Source: an uncultured Oscillospiraceae bacterium (GTDB lineage Bacteria; Bacillota; Clostridia; Oscillospirales; Oscillospiraceae). Taken from it: DNA of 64,000 bases. Position numbers and translations under genes: made by a program. Position 1 is the stretch's first letter. Every line of letters begins with the position of its first letter. A model generated the notes under the pieces. It made no database searches. It saw nothing but the letters and a program-made list of their open reading frames with translations, and had not been told where the DNA came from. The DNA is taken from contig CAUBIP010000002.1 of assembly GCA_958436045.1 (NCBI GenBank), positions 3,083-67,082 of the forward strand. Direction: 5' to 3'. Below are positions 8,760 to 16,661 of this stretch, piece after piece.

Positions 8760-8820
8760 GGGATTTTTTCAAGAAAAACTATTTTTTACAACGGCTGTAC
8801 ACAATATTATTTCCCCCAGC

Positions 8821-8849
8821 TTGACAAAGATGCGGTTTATGTGTATTCT
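8821..8849 (+). promoter_or_regulatory. Promoter of the SLH/CHAP gene
   Basis: -35 TTGACA, 17-base spacer, -10 TATTCT, about 80 bases before the start codon. Confidence 0.65.
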
Positions 8850-8932
8850 CATCTGTAGAATTTAGCAGCCTGGCATGCGATACGCCCGGACGCTGCAATC
8901 CCTGCAAAATCCCTGAAGAAAGAAGATGGCGT

Positions 8933-11023
8933 ATGAAAAAACGTGTACTTAGCCTGGCACTGGCTGTGCTGATGGCCCTCTCCCTGCTGCCGACGGCAGC
9001 CTCGGCCTCTACAGGCGGCAAGACCGCCGATGACGCGATCAACTGGGTCCGAAGCAAAGCCGGGCAGCCCTTGGATTACGACGGCGCATATGGCGCCCAA
9101 TGTGTCGACCTGATCTGCTATTACTATCGCTGCCTCGGCCAGACCTCCCCTGGCGGTTACGCCAAGGAGTACCGCACGAATGCACTCCCGTCCGGCTGGC
9201 AGCGGCTCCAGGGCGTCCAGCCCCAGAAGGGCGATATCCTGGTCTACAATCCGAGCGTCAAAAATGAAGCCGGCCATGTCGCAATCTATGAATCGGATTA
9301 CAGCACCTGGCATCAAAATTATGCCGACCGGCAATATGTCGTCAATGTCACAAATGTGAGATATGACCAATTTGACAATTCCTACTGGGGCGTGATCCGC
9401 CCGGACTTTTCCAGCGTGACCCCGGCACCGACCTTTGACAACATCGGCGCAGACGTCTACCGCCTGCTCATTCGGTCAGACGGCTGGAAGCATATCGGGA
9501 CGAATTATTACGACTCCAATAGCTGGAACGTGACGATCTCCCGCACCAACAATGCCAATGACCCAGCTCAGATCTGGCGTTTTATCCGCCAAGCTGACGG
9601 CAGCTATTATGTCCAGAATATGTTCAACGAGGAATACCTCACCTACGAAGGCAATTGCGCCTCGCAGGCGAAGGTGACGACCGCCCCCTTTGCTGGCCAG
9701 CGGGCGACGCGCTTCCAATGGTACATCAAAAGCTACAACGGTATTTTCAAACTGATCGCCAAGGACTCGGTCACGGCTGGCAACTGGCTCGTGCTCGATT
9801 GCAAAGACGGCTCCTCTGCCGCCGGGACGCAGATGCAGCTGTACGGCAACTGGGCGCACACCAGTGACAACAGCAAGGCCCAGCTGTTCAGCCTGTACAC
9901 CATCAATTATGTCAAACCCGCAAGGCCCGCCGCAGTGCAGATCACCATTCCGTCTGTGGTAAGTGCCAAGACGCGCTTTACCGTACAGTGGACCGAAAGC
10001 CCCCTCCAGGGCGTGATGGATGAGCGATGGTATCGGATGCGGATTCGCTCGGAGGACGACTCCCTCGTTGCCAATTTCGAGTCGACCGCCAGGAGTGACA
10101 CCTGCGCAATCTCAAAGCCGGGCCGGTACTATGTCACAGTGCTGGCAAAGAATACGAAATTTAAGGACTACTCGACGGAGACCAGCAGGGTCTACTTCAC
10201 GGTCACCGCAGAGCATATCCACCAGTACACAAGCACCGTCACGCCGCCGACCTGCACAGAACAGGGGTATACGACATACACCTGCACCTGTGGCGACTCC
10301 TACCGCAGCGATTACACCAACCCGCTGGACCACAGCTGGGACGCTGGTGTGGTCACGACCCCCGCAACGGAAACCGCCCCCGGCGTCAAGCGCTATACCT
10401 GCACCCGCTGCAGCGCGACGCGGACGGAGGCCATTGCGCAGCTCACCTGCCCAAGCGCCGGATTCACCGATGTCCCGGGCTCTAACAACTGGGCCCATGC
10501 CGGGATCGACTACTGCGTCTCCAACGGCCTAATGTACGGTATCGGCGGTGACCGGTTCGCCCCGCAGACCGCCACAACCCGGGCGCAGATCGTCCAGATC
10601 CTCTACAGCCTGAGCGGCTCGCCAAGCGTCAGCGGCGCAGCGCCGTTTACAGATCTAACGCAGGACTGGTACAAAAACGCCGTGCGCTGGGCGTACCAGA
10701 CCGGTGTCGTCTCCGGAATGAGCGCGACGACCTTTGCCCCCAATGTCCCGGTGACACGGGAGCAGATCGCGGTAATCCTGATGGGCTACGCGCAAAAGGT
10801 CCTGGGCGTCTCGCGCACCTGGACGCCTGCGGACTTGAGCCGTTATCCGGACGCGAGCCGCGTTTCTGCCTGGGCGCACAACGCTCTGGCGGACACCGTC
10901 TCCCTCGGCCTGATCTCCGGCACGCTGCGCGGCGGCCAGGCCTACCTGGATCCCCAGGGCAGTGCGACCCGGGAACAGGTTGCGACGATCCTGATGCAGT
11001 TTTGCAAAAATGTAAAACCGTGA
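8933..11023 (+). CDS. Secreted CHAP-domain cell-wall hydrolase with lectin-like and SLH domains
   Basis: 696 residues. A signal peptide (MKKRVLSLALAVLMALSLL, cleaved near ASAS, about residue 25) is followed by a CHAP amidase/endopeptidase domain (about 30-165) with the catalytic Cys in GAQCVDL and His in AGHVAIYE. A ricin-type beta-trefoil-like region (about 170-330; paired QIWRF and FQWYI blocks) follows, then an Fn3-like segment. Two short Cys-rich ribbon repeats (CTCGDSY; CTRCSATR) and three SLH motifs (about 510-696; FTDVPG, FTDLTQ and YPDASR starts) end the protein. SLH domains anchor proteins to pyruvylated wall polymers, so it acts at the cell surface, probably in wall remodelling. It has its own promoter and a strong terminator. 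Confidence 0.88.
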   Translation: MKKRVLSLALAVLMALSLLPTAASASTGGKTADDAINWVRSKAGQPLDYDGAYGAQCVDLICYYYRCLGQTSPGGYAKEYRTNALPSGWQRLQGVQPQKGDILVYNPSVKNEAGHVAIYESDYSTWHQNYADRQYVVNVTNVRYDQFDNSYWGVIRPDFSSVTPAPTFDNIGADVYRLLIRSDGWKHIGTNYYDSNSWNVTISRTNNANDPAQIWRFIRQADGSYYVQNMFNEEYLTYEGNCASQAKVTTAPFAGQRATRFQWYIKSYNGIFKLIAKDSVTAGNWLVLDCKDGSSAAGTQMQLYGNWAHTSDNSKAQLFSLYTINYVKPARPAAVQITIPSVVSAKTRFTVQWTESPLQGVMDERWYRMRIRSEDDSLVANFESTARSDTCAISKPGRYYVTVLAKNTKFKDYSTETSRVYFTVTAEHIHQYTSTVTPPTCTEQGYTTYTCTCGDSYRSDYTNPLDHSWDAGVVTTPATETAPGVKRYTCTRCSATRTEAIAQLTCPSAGFTDVPGSNNWAHAGIDYCVSNGLMYGIGGDRFAPQTATTRAQIVQILYSLSGSPSVSGAAPFTDLTQDWYKNAVRWAYQTGVVSGMSATTFAPNVPVTREQIAVILMGYAQKVLGVSRTWTPADLSRYPDASRVSAWAHNALADTVSLGLISGTLRGGQAYLDPQGSATREQVATILMQFCKNVKP

Positions 11024-11036
11024 CGCTTTCCCCGTT

Positions 11037-11076
11037 TTCAAAAGAGGCCCTGCCGTGCGGCAGGGTCTCTTTTGAA
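11037..11076 (+). terminator. Terminator after the SLH/CHAP gene
   Basis: Near-perfect hairpin with TTTCAAAAGAG and CTCTTTTGAAA outer arms and a CCCTGCC/GGCAGGG core; the arms supply A and T runs on both sides, so it may work in both directions. Confidence 0.8.
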
Positions 11077-11210
11077 ACGCCAAATTTTTTCAAAAATATA
11101 GTCCCTCGCGCAGCGGCGTTTTTTGCGCCTGGTATATTTTGGCAAGGCTAAAACCCGCGGCGCGGCAAATACTAAGCCCATGCTTGAAGCAAATGACAGG
11201 AGGGACAACC

Positions 11211-11669
11211 ATGAAAAAATTGAGCATTTTGATCGCGGTTCTGGCTGTGGTACTGTGCCTGTTCACCGGCTGCGCCACGACCGACGGCAACGTCTCCGGC
11301 TCCGATTCCGGCAGCATCGGCTCCGATATGCCGGACAACGCGCCGACAGACCGCCCCAACACCGACGACGGCGCCATGACCGACCCGGACGATGACCTGG
11401 GCAGCGCCATGCCGGACGGCGACTCCGCCCCCGGCGACGGCAGCGAGAACAATGCCGCAGCCAATGGCCCGACAGGCGGCCAGAATGACACGCAGACCGA
11501 CGCAGGCAGCGGCGCCCGGAATCTCCCGGCAGACGGCCGGGCAGATACGGCCAGTGGCCGCCCGGGCCAGCTCGTCCGAGGCACCGGCACCGCCGACATG
11601 GTCACCGGCGATACTCCGGCGACGGACCGCGGCGCAAGCCGCACCGCCCCCGGCCCGCAGGCCGCGTAA
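11211..11669 (+). CDS. Small lipoprotein of low complexity
   Basis: 152 residues, start chosen at ATG 11211 after CAGGAGGG. A type II signal peptide ends in LFTGC, so the mature protein should carry a lipid on Cys near residue 19. The rest is Asp/Gly/Asn/Ala/Thr/Pro-rich and probably disordered (repeated DGD, DNAP, TDP and GSGS-like blocks), with no known domain. Function unknown. It stands alone between two terminators. A longer upstream frame exists but has no ribosome site. Confidence 0.7.
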   Translation: MKKLSILIAVLAVVLCLFTGCATTDGNVSGSDSGSIGSDMPDNAPTDRPNTDDGAMTDPDDDLGSAMPDGDSAPGDGSENNAAANGPTGGQNDTQTDAGSGARNLPADGRADTASGRPGQLVRGTGTADMVTGDTPATDRGASRTAPGPQAA

Positions 11670-11673
11670 ACAC

Positions 11674-11728
11674 AAAAGGCATCCAGCCCCTGCTATGGCA
11701 GAAAGCCGGATGCCTTTTACGTTTTTTT
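11674..11728. terminator. Bidirectional terminator between convergent genes
   Basis: AAAAGGCATCC and GGATGCCTTTT arms (11 bp) with a small inner hairpin in the loop, then TTTTTTT downstream. It serves the lipoprotein gene (plus) and the phosphatase-acetyltransferase gene (minus). Confidence 0.75.
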
Positions 11729-11786
11729 GTTTTCCCGTTTTCATTTTCCGTTTTTTGCCGGGCAGCATGGGAGCGCCGCCGTTTTC

Positions 11787-12929
11787 TCACCCCGGCTGCC
11801 GCGGCAGAGCAATGGACAGCTCATAGCACCGCTCGCCCCCCGCCTGTTTGCGGGGCCGAAAGCCGTACTTTTCAAAGAAGTGGACCGTCGTATAATCGCC
11901 GTCGGGGATCGTACAGCGGATCTTACTCTTGCCCTGGCTGCGGCAATGGCTGACAGCCTGGCCCAGCAGCTGCACAGCAAAACCGCGGTACTTCCGTTCC
12001 GGCAGCACGCCAAGATAACGGATCACGCCGTGGTCCTGCTCCTGCTCTGGCTCCAGCAGCAGCGCGCCGACCAACGCCTGCCCCTGTCTGGCATAGTACA
12101 GCGTATTCGGCGCCCGCACCAGGATGGCACGCATCTGTGCCTCGACCGCTGCTTCGTCCGTCCAGGTCAGCGTGCCGCAGCGCTGCACCCAGTTCTGGCG
12201 GCGCAGGTCCATATACAGCGCGCCGCCGTCCTGGGCTAACTCAAACCAGAGGTTATAGTCCTCCCCCAGAGAAGCGCTACGCTGGCACAGGCTGTCCAGC
12301 CGGTTCTGCGTCGAAAGGGCCAGGTCCAGATGGGCGTTGTCATTGAGATAATCCAGCGTAAACCGGCCGCCCTCATACTGCACCCGGCTCACGCCGGTGT
12401 TATCACACCGGCCCGCCCGGTTCATCGTCTGCCGCGTAAAAAACAGCTCCGCCTGCACAGCCCGCAGGATCGCGCCGTGGGTAAAAATCGCCACCGTCTG
12501 GCCCGCGTGGCGCTCCGCGACCGCCCGAAGCGCCTCGATAAAGCGCCCGGTGGCCTGCTCCAGCGTCTCGCTGCCCGGTGCCTGCCAGGCCCACATATTC
12601 TGGCGGAACACGCGCATCTGCTCGGGGTAGAGATGCTCCAGCGTGCCGAAGCTCTGGTCCTCCCACGTGCCGAAGCATATCTCCCGGAATGCCGGCTCCC
12701 GGCGCAGCCGCAGCCGATGGTCCTTACAGACCGGCAGCGCCGTCTGCACTGCCCGGTTCAGATCGCTGGCGTAACAGGCATGCAGCCGCACCCCGGCGAA
12801 GCGGCGGCGAAGCGCCTCCGCCTGCCGCACTCCGGTGGGCGTGAGCAGCGTGTCGTGCTGGCCGTGCAGCCGCCGGTATAAGTTCCCCTCCGCCTCCGCA
12901 TGGCGGATGAAGTAGATCGTCGTCATCAT
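11787..12929 (-). CDS. Histidine phosphatase - GNAT acetyltransferase fusion
   Basis: 380 residues. Residues 1-200 are a phosphoglycerate-mutase-like histidine phosphatase: RHAEAEGN with the phospho-accepting His, an REICFGTWED acid/base block, and FTHGAILRAV with the second His. Residues 205-380 are a GNAT N-acetyltransferase (YLGVLPERKYRGFAVQLL acetyl-CoA loop; FFEKYGFRP closing motif). Substrates are unknown. The start ATG overlaps the stop of the pyrF-like gene by one base (TAATG), so the two genes form a coupled operon. A second in-frame ATG follows immediately. Both active sites look intact. Confidence 0.85.
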   Translation of the reverse strand: MMTTIYFIRHAEAEGNLYRRLHGQHDTLLTPTGVRQAEALRRRFAGVRLHACYASDLNRAVQTALPVCKDHRLRLRREPAFREICFGTWEDQSFGTLEHLYPEQMRVFRQNMWAWQAPGSETLEQATGRFIEALRAVAERHAGQTVAIFTHGAILRAVQAELFFTRQTMNRAGRCDNTGVSRVQYEGGRFTLDYLNDNAHLDLALSTQNRLDSLCQRSASLGEDYNLWFELAQDGGALYMDLRRQNWVQRCGTLTWTDEAAVEAQMRAILVRAPNTLYYARQGQALVGALLLEPEQEQDHGVIRYLGVLPERKYRGFAVQLLGQAVSHCRSQGKSKIRCTIPDGDYTTVHFFEKYGFRPRKQAGGERCYELSIALPRQPG

Positions 12930-13855
12930 TAAATCACCGTCACATATTTTGCCAAATCATCCCGCATTTTGCACGCCGCGTCTTTCGCGCACTGGGCCCA
13001 ATCGCGGCCGTCGCTGCCGGTCTTCTGCCAGGCACCGATCACGCTGCGCGACGCGCTGACGATCGCGCCCCGGCCCGCCGCCGTGAACGCCTCACTGACA
13101 TGCTTCGCCGTCCCGCCCTGGGCACCGTAGCCCGGCACCAGGAAAAACAGCCGGTCATACTGCTGCCGCAGCGCCCGCAGCACCTGCGGATACGGCGCAC
13201 CAACCACGGCGATCAGCTCGCTGTAGCCGTTTTTGCCGAACAGGTCGATGCTCCAGCGCATGGCAAGATCTGCCACCGCGCTGTAGACCATTCGGCTACC
13301 GGAGATGAGGTCCTGCACCTCCCGGGAGGATTTGTTCGAGGTCTTGACACAAAGGAACAGATTCTTCCCCTGCTGCTTGCAATAGGGCAAAAACGCCTTG
13401 ACGCTGTCACTGCCAAGATACGGGTTGATGCTCAGCCCGTCGCAGGCATAAGGCTGCAGGCAAGCGCCGTCCGGCGTCCGCAGGCCGCCGAAGACAGCGG
13501 CGGCATAGAGCTGAGAGATATGCCCGACGCTGCTGTAGTTGGCATCCATCATCACATAAAAGCCCAGGCGCTGCGCCTGGCGCAGCAGGCGCTGCATCGC
13601 CGCGATGCCGCAGCTGCCCAGGGCATCAAAGCAATAGCTCTGCACCTTCACTGCCGGGACAAGGCCCTGCAGTGCCTGCAAAATTTCGCCGCAGAATATC
13701 TCATACGCCGCGGCCAATGCCTCCAGGCTCTGACCATGGGTCCGATACGCCTCCTCCAGCAGATGCGGTGGCAGCAGCTCCACCGTCGGGTCCAGCCCAA
13801 TCATCGAGGGATTCTTCAGTTTTCGGATCTTCGCCTGCAATGCATCGATTGACAT
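12929..13855 (-). CDS. Orotidine 5'-phosphate decarboxylase family protein lacking the catalytic motif
   Basis: 308 residues from ATG 13855 (GGGAG 8 bases upstream), the length of the long (type 2) PyrF class. Family blocks are clear: MIGLDP near the start, AVKVQSYCFDALG, INPYLGSDSV, CVKTSNKSSREVQD, VVGAPYPQVLRALR, VPGYGAQGG and SASRS. However, the catalytic DxKxxD motif, normally DAKRGDIG in this class, reads DANYSSVG: the decarboxylating Lys is Asn and the following Asp is Ser. True UMP synthesis is therefore doubtful; it may be an inactive or repurposed paralog. No other pyr genes are nearby. It is coupled to the phosphatase-GNAT gene. Confidence 0.8.
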   Translation of the reverse strand: MSIDALQAKIRKLKNPSMIGLDPTVELLPPHLLEEAYRTHGQSLEALAAAYEIFCGEILQALQGLVPAVKVQSYCFDALGSCGIAAMQRLLRQAQRLGFYVMMDANYSSVGHISQLYAAAVFGGLRTPDGACLQPYACDGLSINPYLGSDSVKAFLPYCKQQGKNLFLCVKTSNKSSREVQDLISGSRMVYSAVADLAMRWSIDLFGKNGYSELIAVVGAPYPQVLRALRQQYDRLFFLVPGYGAQGGTAKHVSEAFTAAGRGAIVSASRSVIGAWQKTGSDGRDWAQCAKDAACKMRDDLAKYVTVI

Positions 13856-13955
13856 CGTAAAAACTCCCTTCCACACCCGCAGAATCGCTTTAAACCGCAC
13901 CGCGCCGCTGGCGCGGCGGGACGCTTCGCGCCCCGCCTTACACCTCTTTGCGGCT

Positions 13956-13983
13956 ATTATAACACAAAATTTCCCAATGCCAA
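13956..13983 (-). promoter_or_regulatory. Promoter of the pyrF-like operon
   Basis: Minus strand: -35 TTGGCA, 16-base spacer, -10 TATAAT. The roughly 95-base leader is very GC-rich and contains a strong hairpin (CCGCGCC/GGCGCGG). Confidence 0.7.
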
Positions 13984-14067
13984 ATACCTTTTTCACTGCC
14001 GCATGATTCCAGCCATATTTCCCGCCCCGCCGGTCATACTAACAGCGGGGGAAGGGAAGGTGAGCAT

Positions 14068-14235
14068 ATGAAGACAGGTGCCTTTTTCACCGCCGTTGGG
14101 CTCGGCATGGCAGCAGGTGCGACCGTCGCGCTGATGCTGCCCCGGCAGTGCGCCATCCGGCAGGCCATGCAAAAAGCGGCGGACTCTGTGGAGCAGACCG
14201 TCAGCGACGCGGCAGACCGGCTGATGGGCAGCTGA
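14068..14235 (+). CDS. Small YtxH-like membrane-anchored protein
   Basis: 55 residues, start ATG 14068 after GGGAAGG. An N-terminal hydrophobic segment (AFFTAVGLGMAAGATVALML) is followed by a short amphipathic helix (MQKAADSVEQTVSDAADRLM). This resembles the small YtxH/gas-vesicle-like proteins of Firmicutes, which have no settled function. An upstream CATACTA with a preceding CATAT could fit a forespore sigma-F/G promoter, but this is weak. A GC-rich hairpin ends the gene. Confidence 0.65.
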   Translation: MKTGAFFTAVGLGMAAGATVALMLPRQCAIRQAMQKAADSVEQTVSDAADRLMGS

Positions 14236-14241
14236 GCCGCA

Positions 14242-14275
14242 CCCGGCGGCGGGTACGTCCCGCCGCCGGGGCTTT
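14242..14275. terminator. Terminator between the YtxH-like and EamA genes
   Basis: 12-bp perfect GC stem (CCCGGCGGCGGG) with a 5-base loop, followed by GCTTTCTCC; only a weak T run. Confidence 0.6.
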
Positions 14276-14286
14276 CTCCGATCCCG

Positions 14287-15198
14287 CTACGCCACCGCGC
14301 CCTTTTTCAGGTCCGGCGCCGCCAGGATCACCGTCGTGGAGAGGATCAGGGCAAAGCCCAAAAGATCCATCCCCGTGAATGGGACCTTCAGCCAGACGGC
14401 GGAGAGTACCGCGGCCGCCACCGGCTCGATGCAGGCATACAGCGCCGCCTTCGTCGGCCCGATGCGCTTCATGCCCATCATATACAGCGTAAAGGACCCG
14501 ATGGTCCCAGCCAGTACGATCACCGCCATACACAGGACCAGGCGCGGCGTCAGCGCGACATGATACCGCCACGGCCGCAGCGTCACGCAGAGCAGCAGGC
14601 CGCCCAGGAACATGCCCCACCCCAGCAGCAGCGGCGCGGAAAAGCGCTGCAACAACCGCCGGGGCAGCAGATTATAGGCTACGACCGCCAGGGCCGCGAC
14701 CATCCCCATGGCCAGCGTCTTACCGGAGATGGCCAGGGTGCCAAAATTCCCATGGGTCGCCAAAAGAAATACCCCGGCCGAAGCGCAGACCACCGCCAGC
14801 ACCTCTATCCGGCCCGGCCAGCGCCGCTCCAGGCAGCAGACCACCAGCAGCAGCATTGCCGGTGCGGCGTATTGCAGTACCGTCGCCGTCCCGGCATTGG
14901 AGAGCTCGATCGTCGCAAAATAAGCGTATTGGCACATAGCCATGCCGAAGATCGCATAAAGCAGCAGCTGCAGCGCGTCCCGCCCCGACCTCCACGGGCC
15001 CAGCAGCTGCTTCGGGCTGCGGACCAAATGCCAGCCCAGCAGAAGCGCCCCGGCCAGCGTCATCCGCCAAGGCACCAGGAAATTCGAAGTCACATGCTCC
15101 GTCCGGAACAAATACTGGGCGCACGCGCCGCACAGCCCCCAAAAGCAGCCGCCCAGCAGCGTCAGCGTGACGCCGGTCATGGTCTGTTTGCGTTTCAT
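14287..15198 (-). CDS. EamA/DMT-family transporter
   Basis: 303 residues with about ten hydrophobic segments in two five-helix repeats. The EamA signature GACAQYLFRTE/VPWRMTLAGALLL is in the first repeat and GTIGSFTLYMMGMKRIGPTKAAL..EPVAA in the second. Such inner-membrane drug/metabolite transporters usually export amino acids or metabolites; the substrate cannot be read from the sequence. Single gene with its own promoter, convergent with the small YtxH-like gene and divergent from nrdR. Confidence 0.88.
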   Translation of the reverse strand: MKRKQTMTGVTLTLLGGCFWGLCGACAQYLFRTEHVTSNFLVPWRMTLAGALLLGWHLVRSPKQLLGPWRSGRDALQLLLYAIFGMAMCQYAYFATIELSNAGTATVLQYAAPAMLLLVVCCLERRWPGRIEVLAVVCASAGVFLLATHGNFGTLAISGKTLAMGMVAALAVVAYNLLPRRLLQRFSAPLLLGWGMFLGGLLLCVTLRPWRYHVALTPRLVLCMAVIVLAGTIGSFTLYMMGMKRIGPTKAALYACIEPVAAAVLSAVWLKVPFTGMDLLGFALILSTTVILAAPDLKKGAVA

Positions 15199-15227
15199 CT
15201 CTCAAAATCCCGCCTTTCCGACTTCTT

Positions 15228-15256
15228 ATGATACCAGAGCCGGGCGGGAAAAGCAA
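15228..15256 (-). promoter_or_regulatory. Promoter of the EamA gene
   Basis: Minus strand: -35 TTGCTT, 17-base spacer, -10 TATCAT. Confidence 0.6.
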
Positions 15257-15289
15257 TCTGAAAACTGGTGCAAAATTTTTCAGGAACGC

Positions 15290-15319
15290 TGGACAAGCCG
15301 CCCTCCAGCCTGCTATAAT
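15290..15319 (+). promoter_or_regulatory. nrdR promoter
   Basis: -35 TGGACA, 18-base spacer, -10 TATAAT, about 40 bases before the start codon. Confidence 0.65.
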
Positions 15320-15357
15320 AAGCCTATCTAAATTTCCGGCCAAGGAGGGCTCCCCAC

Positions 15358-15813
15358 ATGAAATGTCCGTATTGCGGCGACCAGGACAGCAAGGTCATCG
15401 ACTCCCGTCATTCCGAGGACGGCGCCAGCATCCGCAGAAGGCGCGAATGCCTGGCCTGTCAGAAACGCTTCACGACCTATGAGACGGTAGAGAGCCTGCC
15501 GATCATCGTTGTCAAAAAAGACGGCAGCCGGCAATCCTTTGACCGGACAAAGATCCTCAACGGCATGGTCCGCGCCTGTGAAAAGCGCCCGGTCTCCATG
15601 GCGGAAATGGAAGCCGCTGTCACGGACATTGAGCAGGTCATGCAGAATTCCCTGGAGCGGGAGATCAGCTCCTCTGAGATCGGTGAGCTGGTCATGGAGC
15701 GGCTGAAGCCCCTCGACGAGGTCGCCTATGTCCGCTTCGCCTCCGTTTACCGGCAGTTTAAGGACATCAACAGCTTTATGCAGGAGCTGAATAAAATTCT
15801 CGAAGAGCGCTGA
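15358..15813 (+). CDS. nrdR: Transcriptional repressor NrdR
   Basis: 151 residues, the standard length. An N-terminal zinc ribbon ([17 protein letters not shown]...[17 protein letters not shown], four Cys) binds DNA. The ATP-cone domain (about 46-136; [16 protein letters not shown]) senses ATP/dATP. NrdR represses ribonucleotide reductase genes. No nrd gene is in the window. The start has AAGGAGG at good spacing. Monocistronic, with a strong terminator. Confidence 0.96.
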   Translation: MKCPYCGDQDSKVIDSRHSEDGASIRRRRECLACQKRFTTYETVESLPIIVVKKDGSRQSFDRTKILNGMVRACEKRPVSMAEMEAAVTDIEQVMQNSLEREISSSEIGELVMERLKPLDEVAYVRFASVYRQFKDINSFMQELNKILEER

Positions 15814-15831
15814 AGCTTTTCTGGCAAGCAC

Positions 15832-15868
15832 AAAACCTCCGCACGGGATGCCCGTACGGAGGTTTTTT
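15832..15868. terminator. Bidirectional terminator after nrdR
   Basis: AACCTCCG/CGGAGGTT stem with an inner ACGGG/CCCGT stem, flanked by AAAA and TTTTTT; shared with the convergent DUF4430 lipoprotein gene. Confidence 0.85.
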
Positions 15869-15907
15869 CGTGTTTCATGCAAGGAGTTCACGTCAGGTGC
15901 GCACCGG

Positions 15908-16630
15908 TCAGCCGTCGTAGTGGTTGCCGATATCGTCACCCAAATCGCAGGTATAAATTAGTGCGACGGAATCGCCGGGCGAGAGCTTATAAACGCCCAT
16001 GCCAACACTGGGGAACGAACCGTTGACAGCAAATTCCCAGCCGGAGAGCTTTCCGCAGTCGAATTCATAGATATTGCAAAGCCCTGCCAGGTACGCCGAG
16101 GAGCCGCTGCCCTCAAAATCATAGTGCATTTTACGGCTCTTCAGTTCCCGCTTGAGCATGGTGAAGACGGTGTCGCCCTCTTCGTATTGCACTTCCGTCT
16201 TGGCAAGCAGGATACCATCCGACGGAATCAGCCCTTCCTTGCCCCGTTCCAGCTTATCCATATTATCCAGAATCGTCGAGCAATCAATGCTGATGGTGCA
16301 GGTCTGCGCCTGCGGCTCCTGGGCGTCAGGCTGCTGGGTGTTCCCAGCCGGTTCTGCCTGCACAGGCTTTGCCGTATCGTCACCTGCCGGCTGCTGGGCC
16401 GTGTCTTCACTGCCGGCAGCATCATCCGCATCTGACGCGCCGCCTGTCACCGTACCTGCTTCCCCGTCCTTGTCGGCGCCGTCATCATTCTCCGCTTCCT
16501 GTTTCTGCTGGGCCTGCGTGCTCTCCGGCTCCGTTGCCGGACTTCCTACAGTATCACTGCAAGCAGTCAGAAAGCAACTCAGAGTAAGCAGCAGCACCAG
16601 GCAAAGTGCCGTCCATTTGTAATGCTTCAT
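15908..16630 (-). CDS. DUF4430 lipoprotein
   Basis: 240 residues from ATG 16630, preferred over two upstream ATGs because AAAGGA sits 11 bases before it. A type II signal peptide ends in FLTAC, so the protein is membrane-tethered. A disordered Gln/Glu/Asp/Pro-rich linker (about 25-110) leads to a DUF4430 domain (about 112-240: EGDTVFTMLKREL, SAYLAGLCNIYEFDCGKLSG, WEFAVNG, YKLSPGDSVALIYTCD). DUF4430 is related to the C-terminal beta domain of mammalian transcobalamin/intrinsic factor. It lies about 30 bases downstream of a co-directional SLH protein and is likely in the same operon. Ligand unknown; cobalamin-like binding is only an inference. Confidence 0.82.
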   Translation of the reverse strand: MKHYKWTALCLVLLLTLSCFLTACSDTVGSPATEPESTQAQQKQEAENDDGADKDGEAGTVTGGASDADDAAGSEDTAQQPAGDDTAKPVQAEPAGNTQQPDAQEPQAQTCTISIDCSTILDNMDKLERGKEGLIPSDGILLAKTEVQYEEGDTVFTMLKRELKSRKMHYDFEGSGSSAYLAGLCNIYEFDCGKLSGWEFAVNGSFPSVGMGVYKLSPGDSVALIYTCDLGDDIGNHYDG

Positions 16631-16661
16631 CTGTCTCATCATCCTTTATCGCTCTGTTTGT

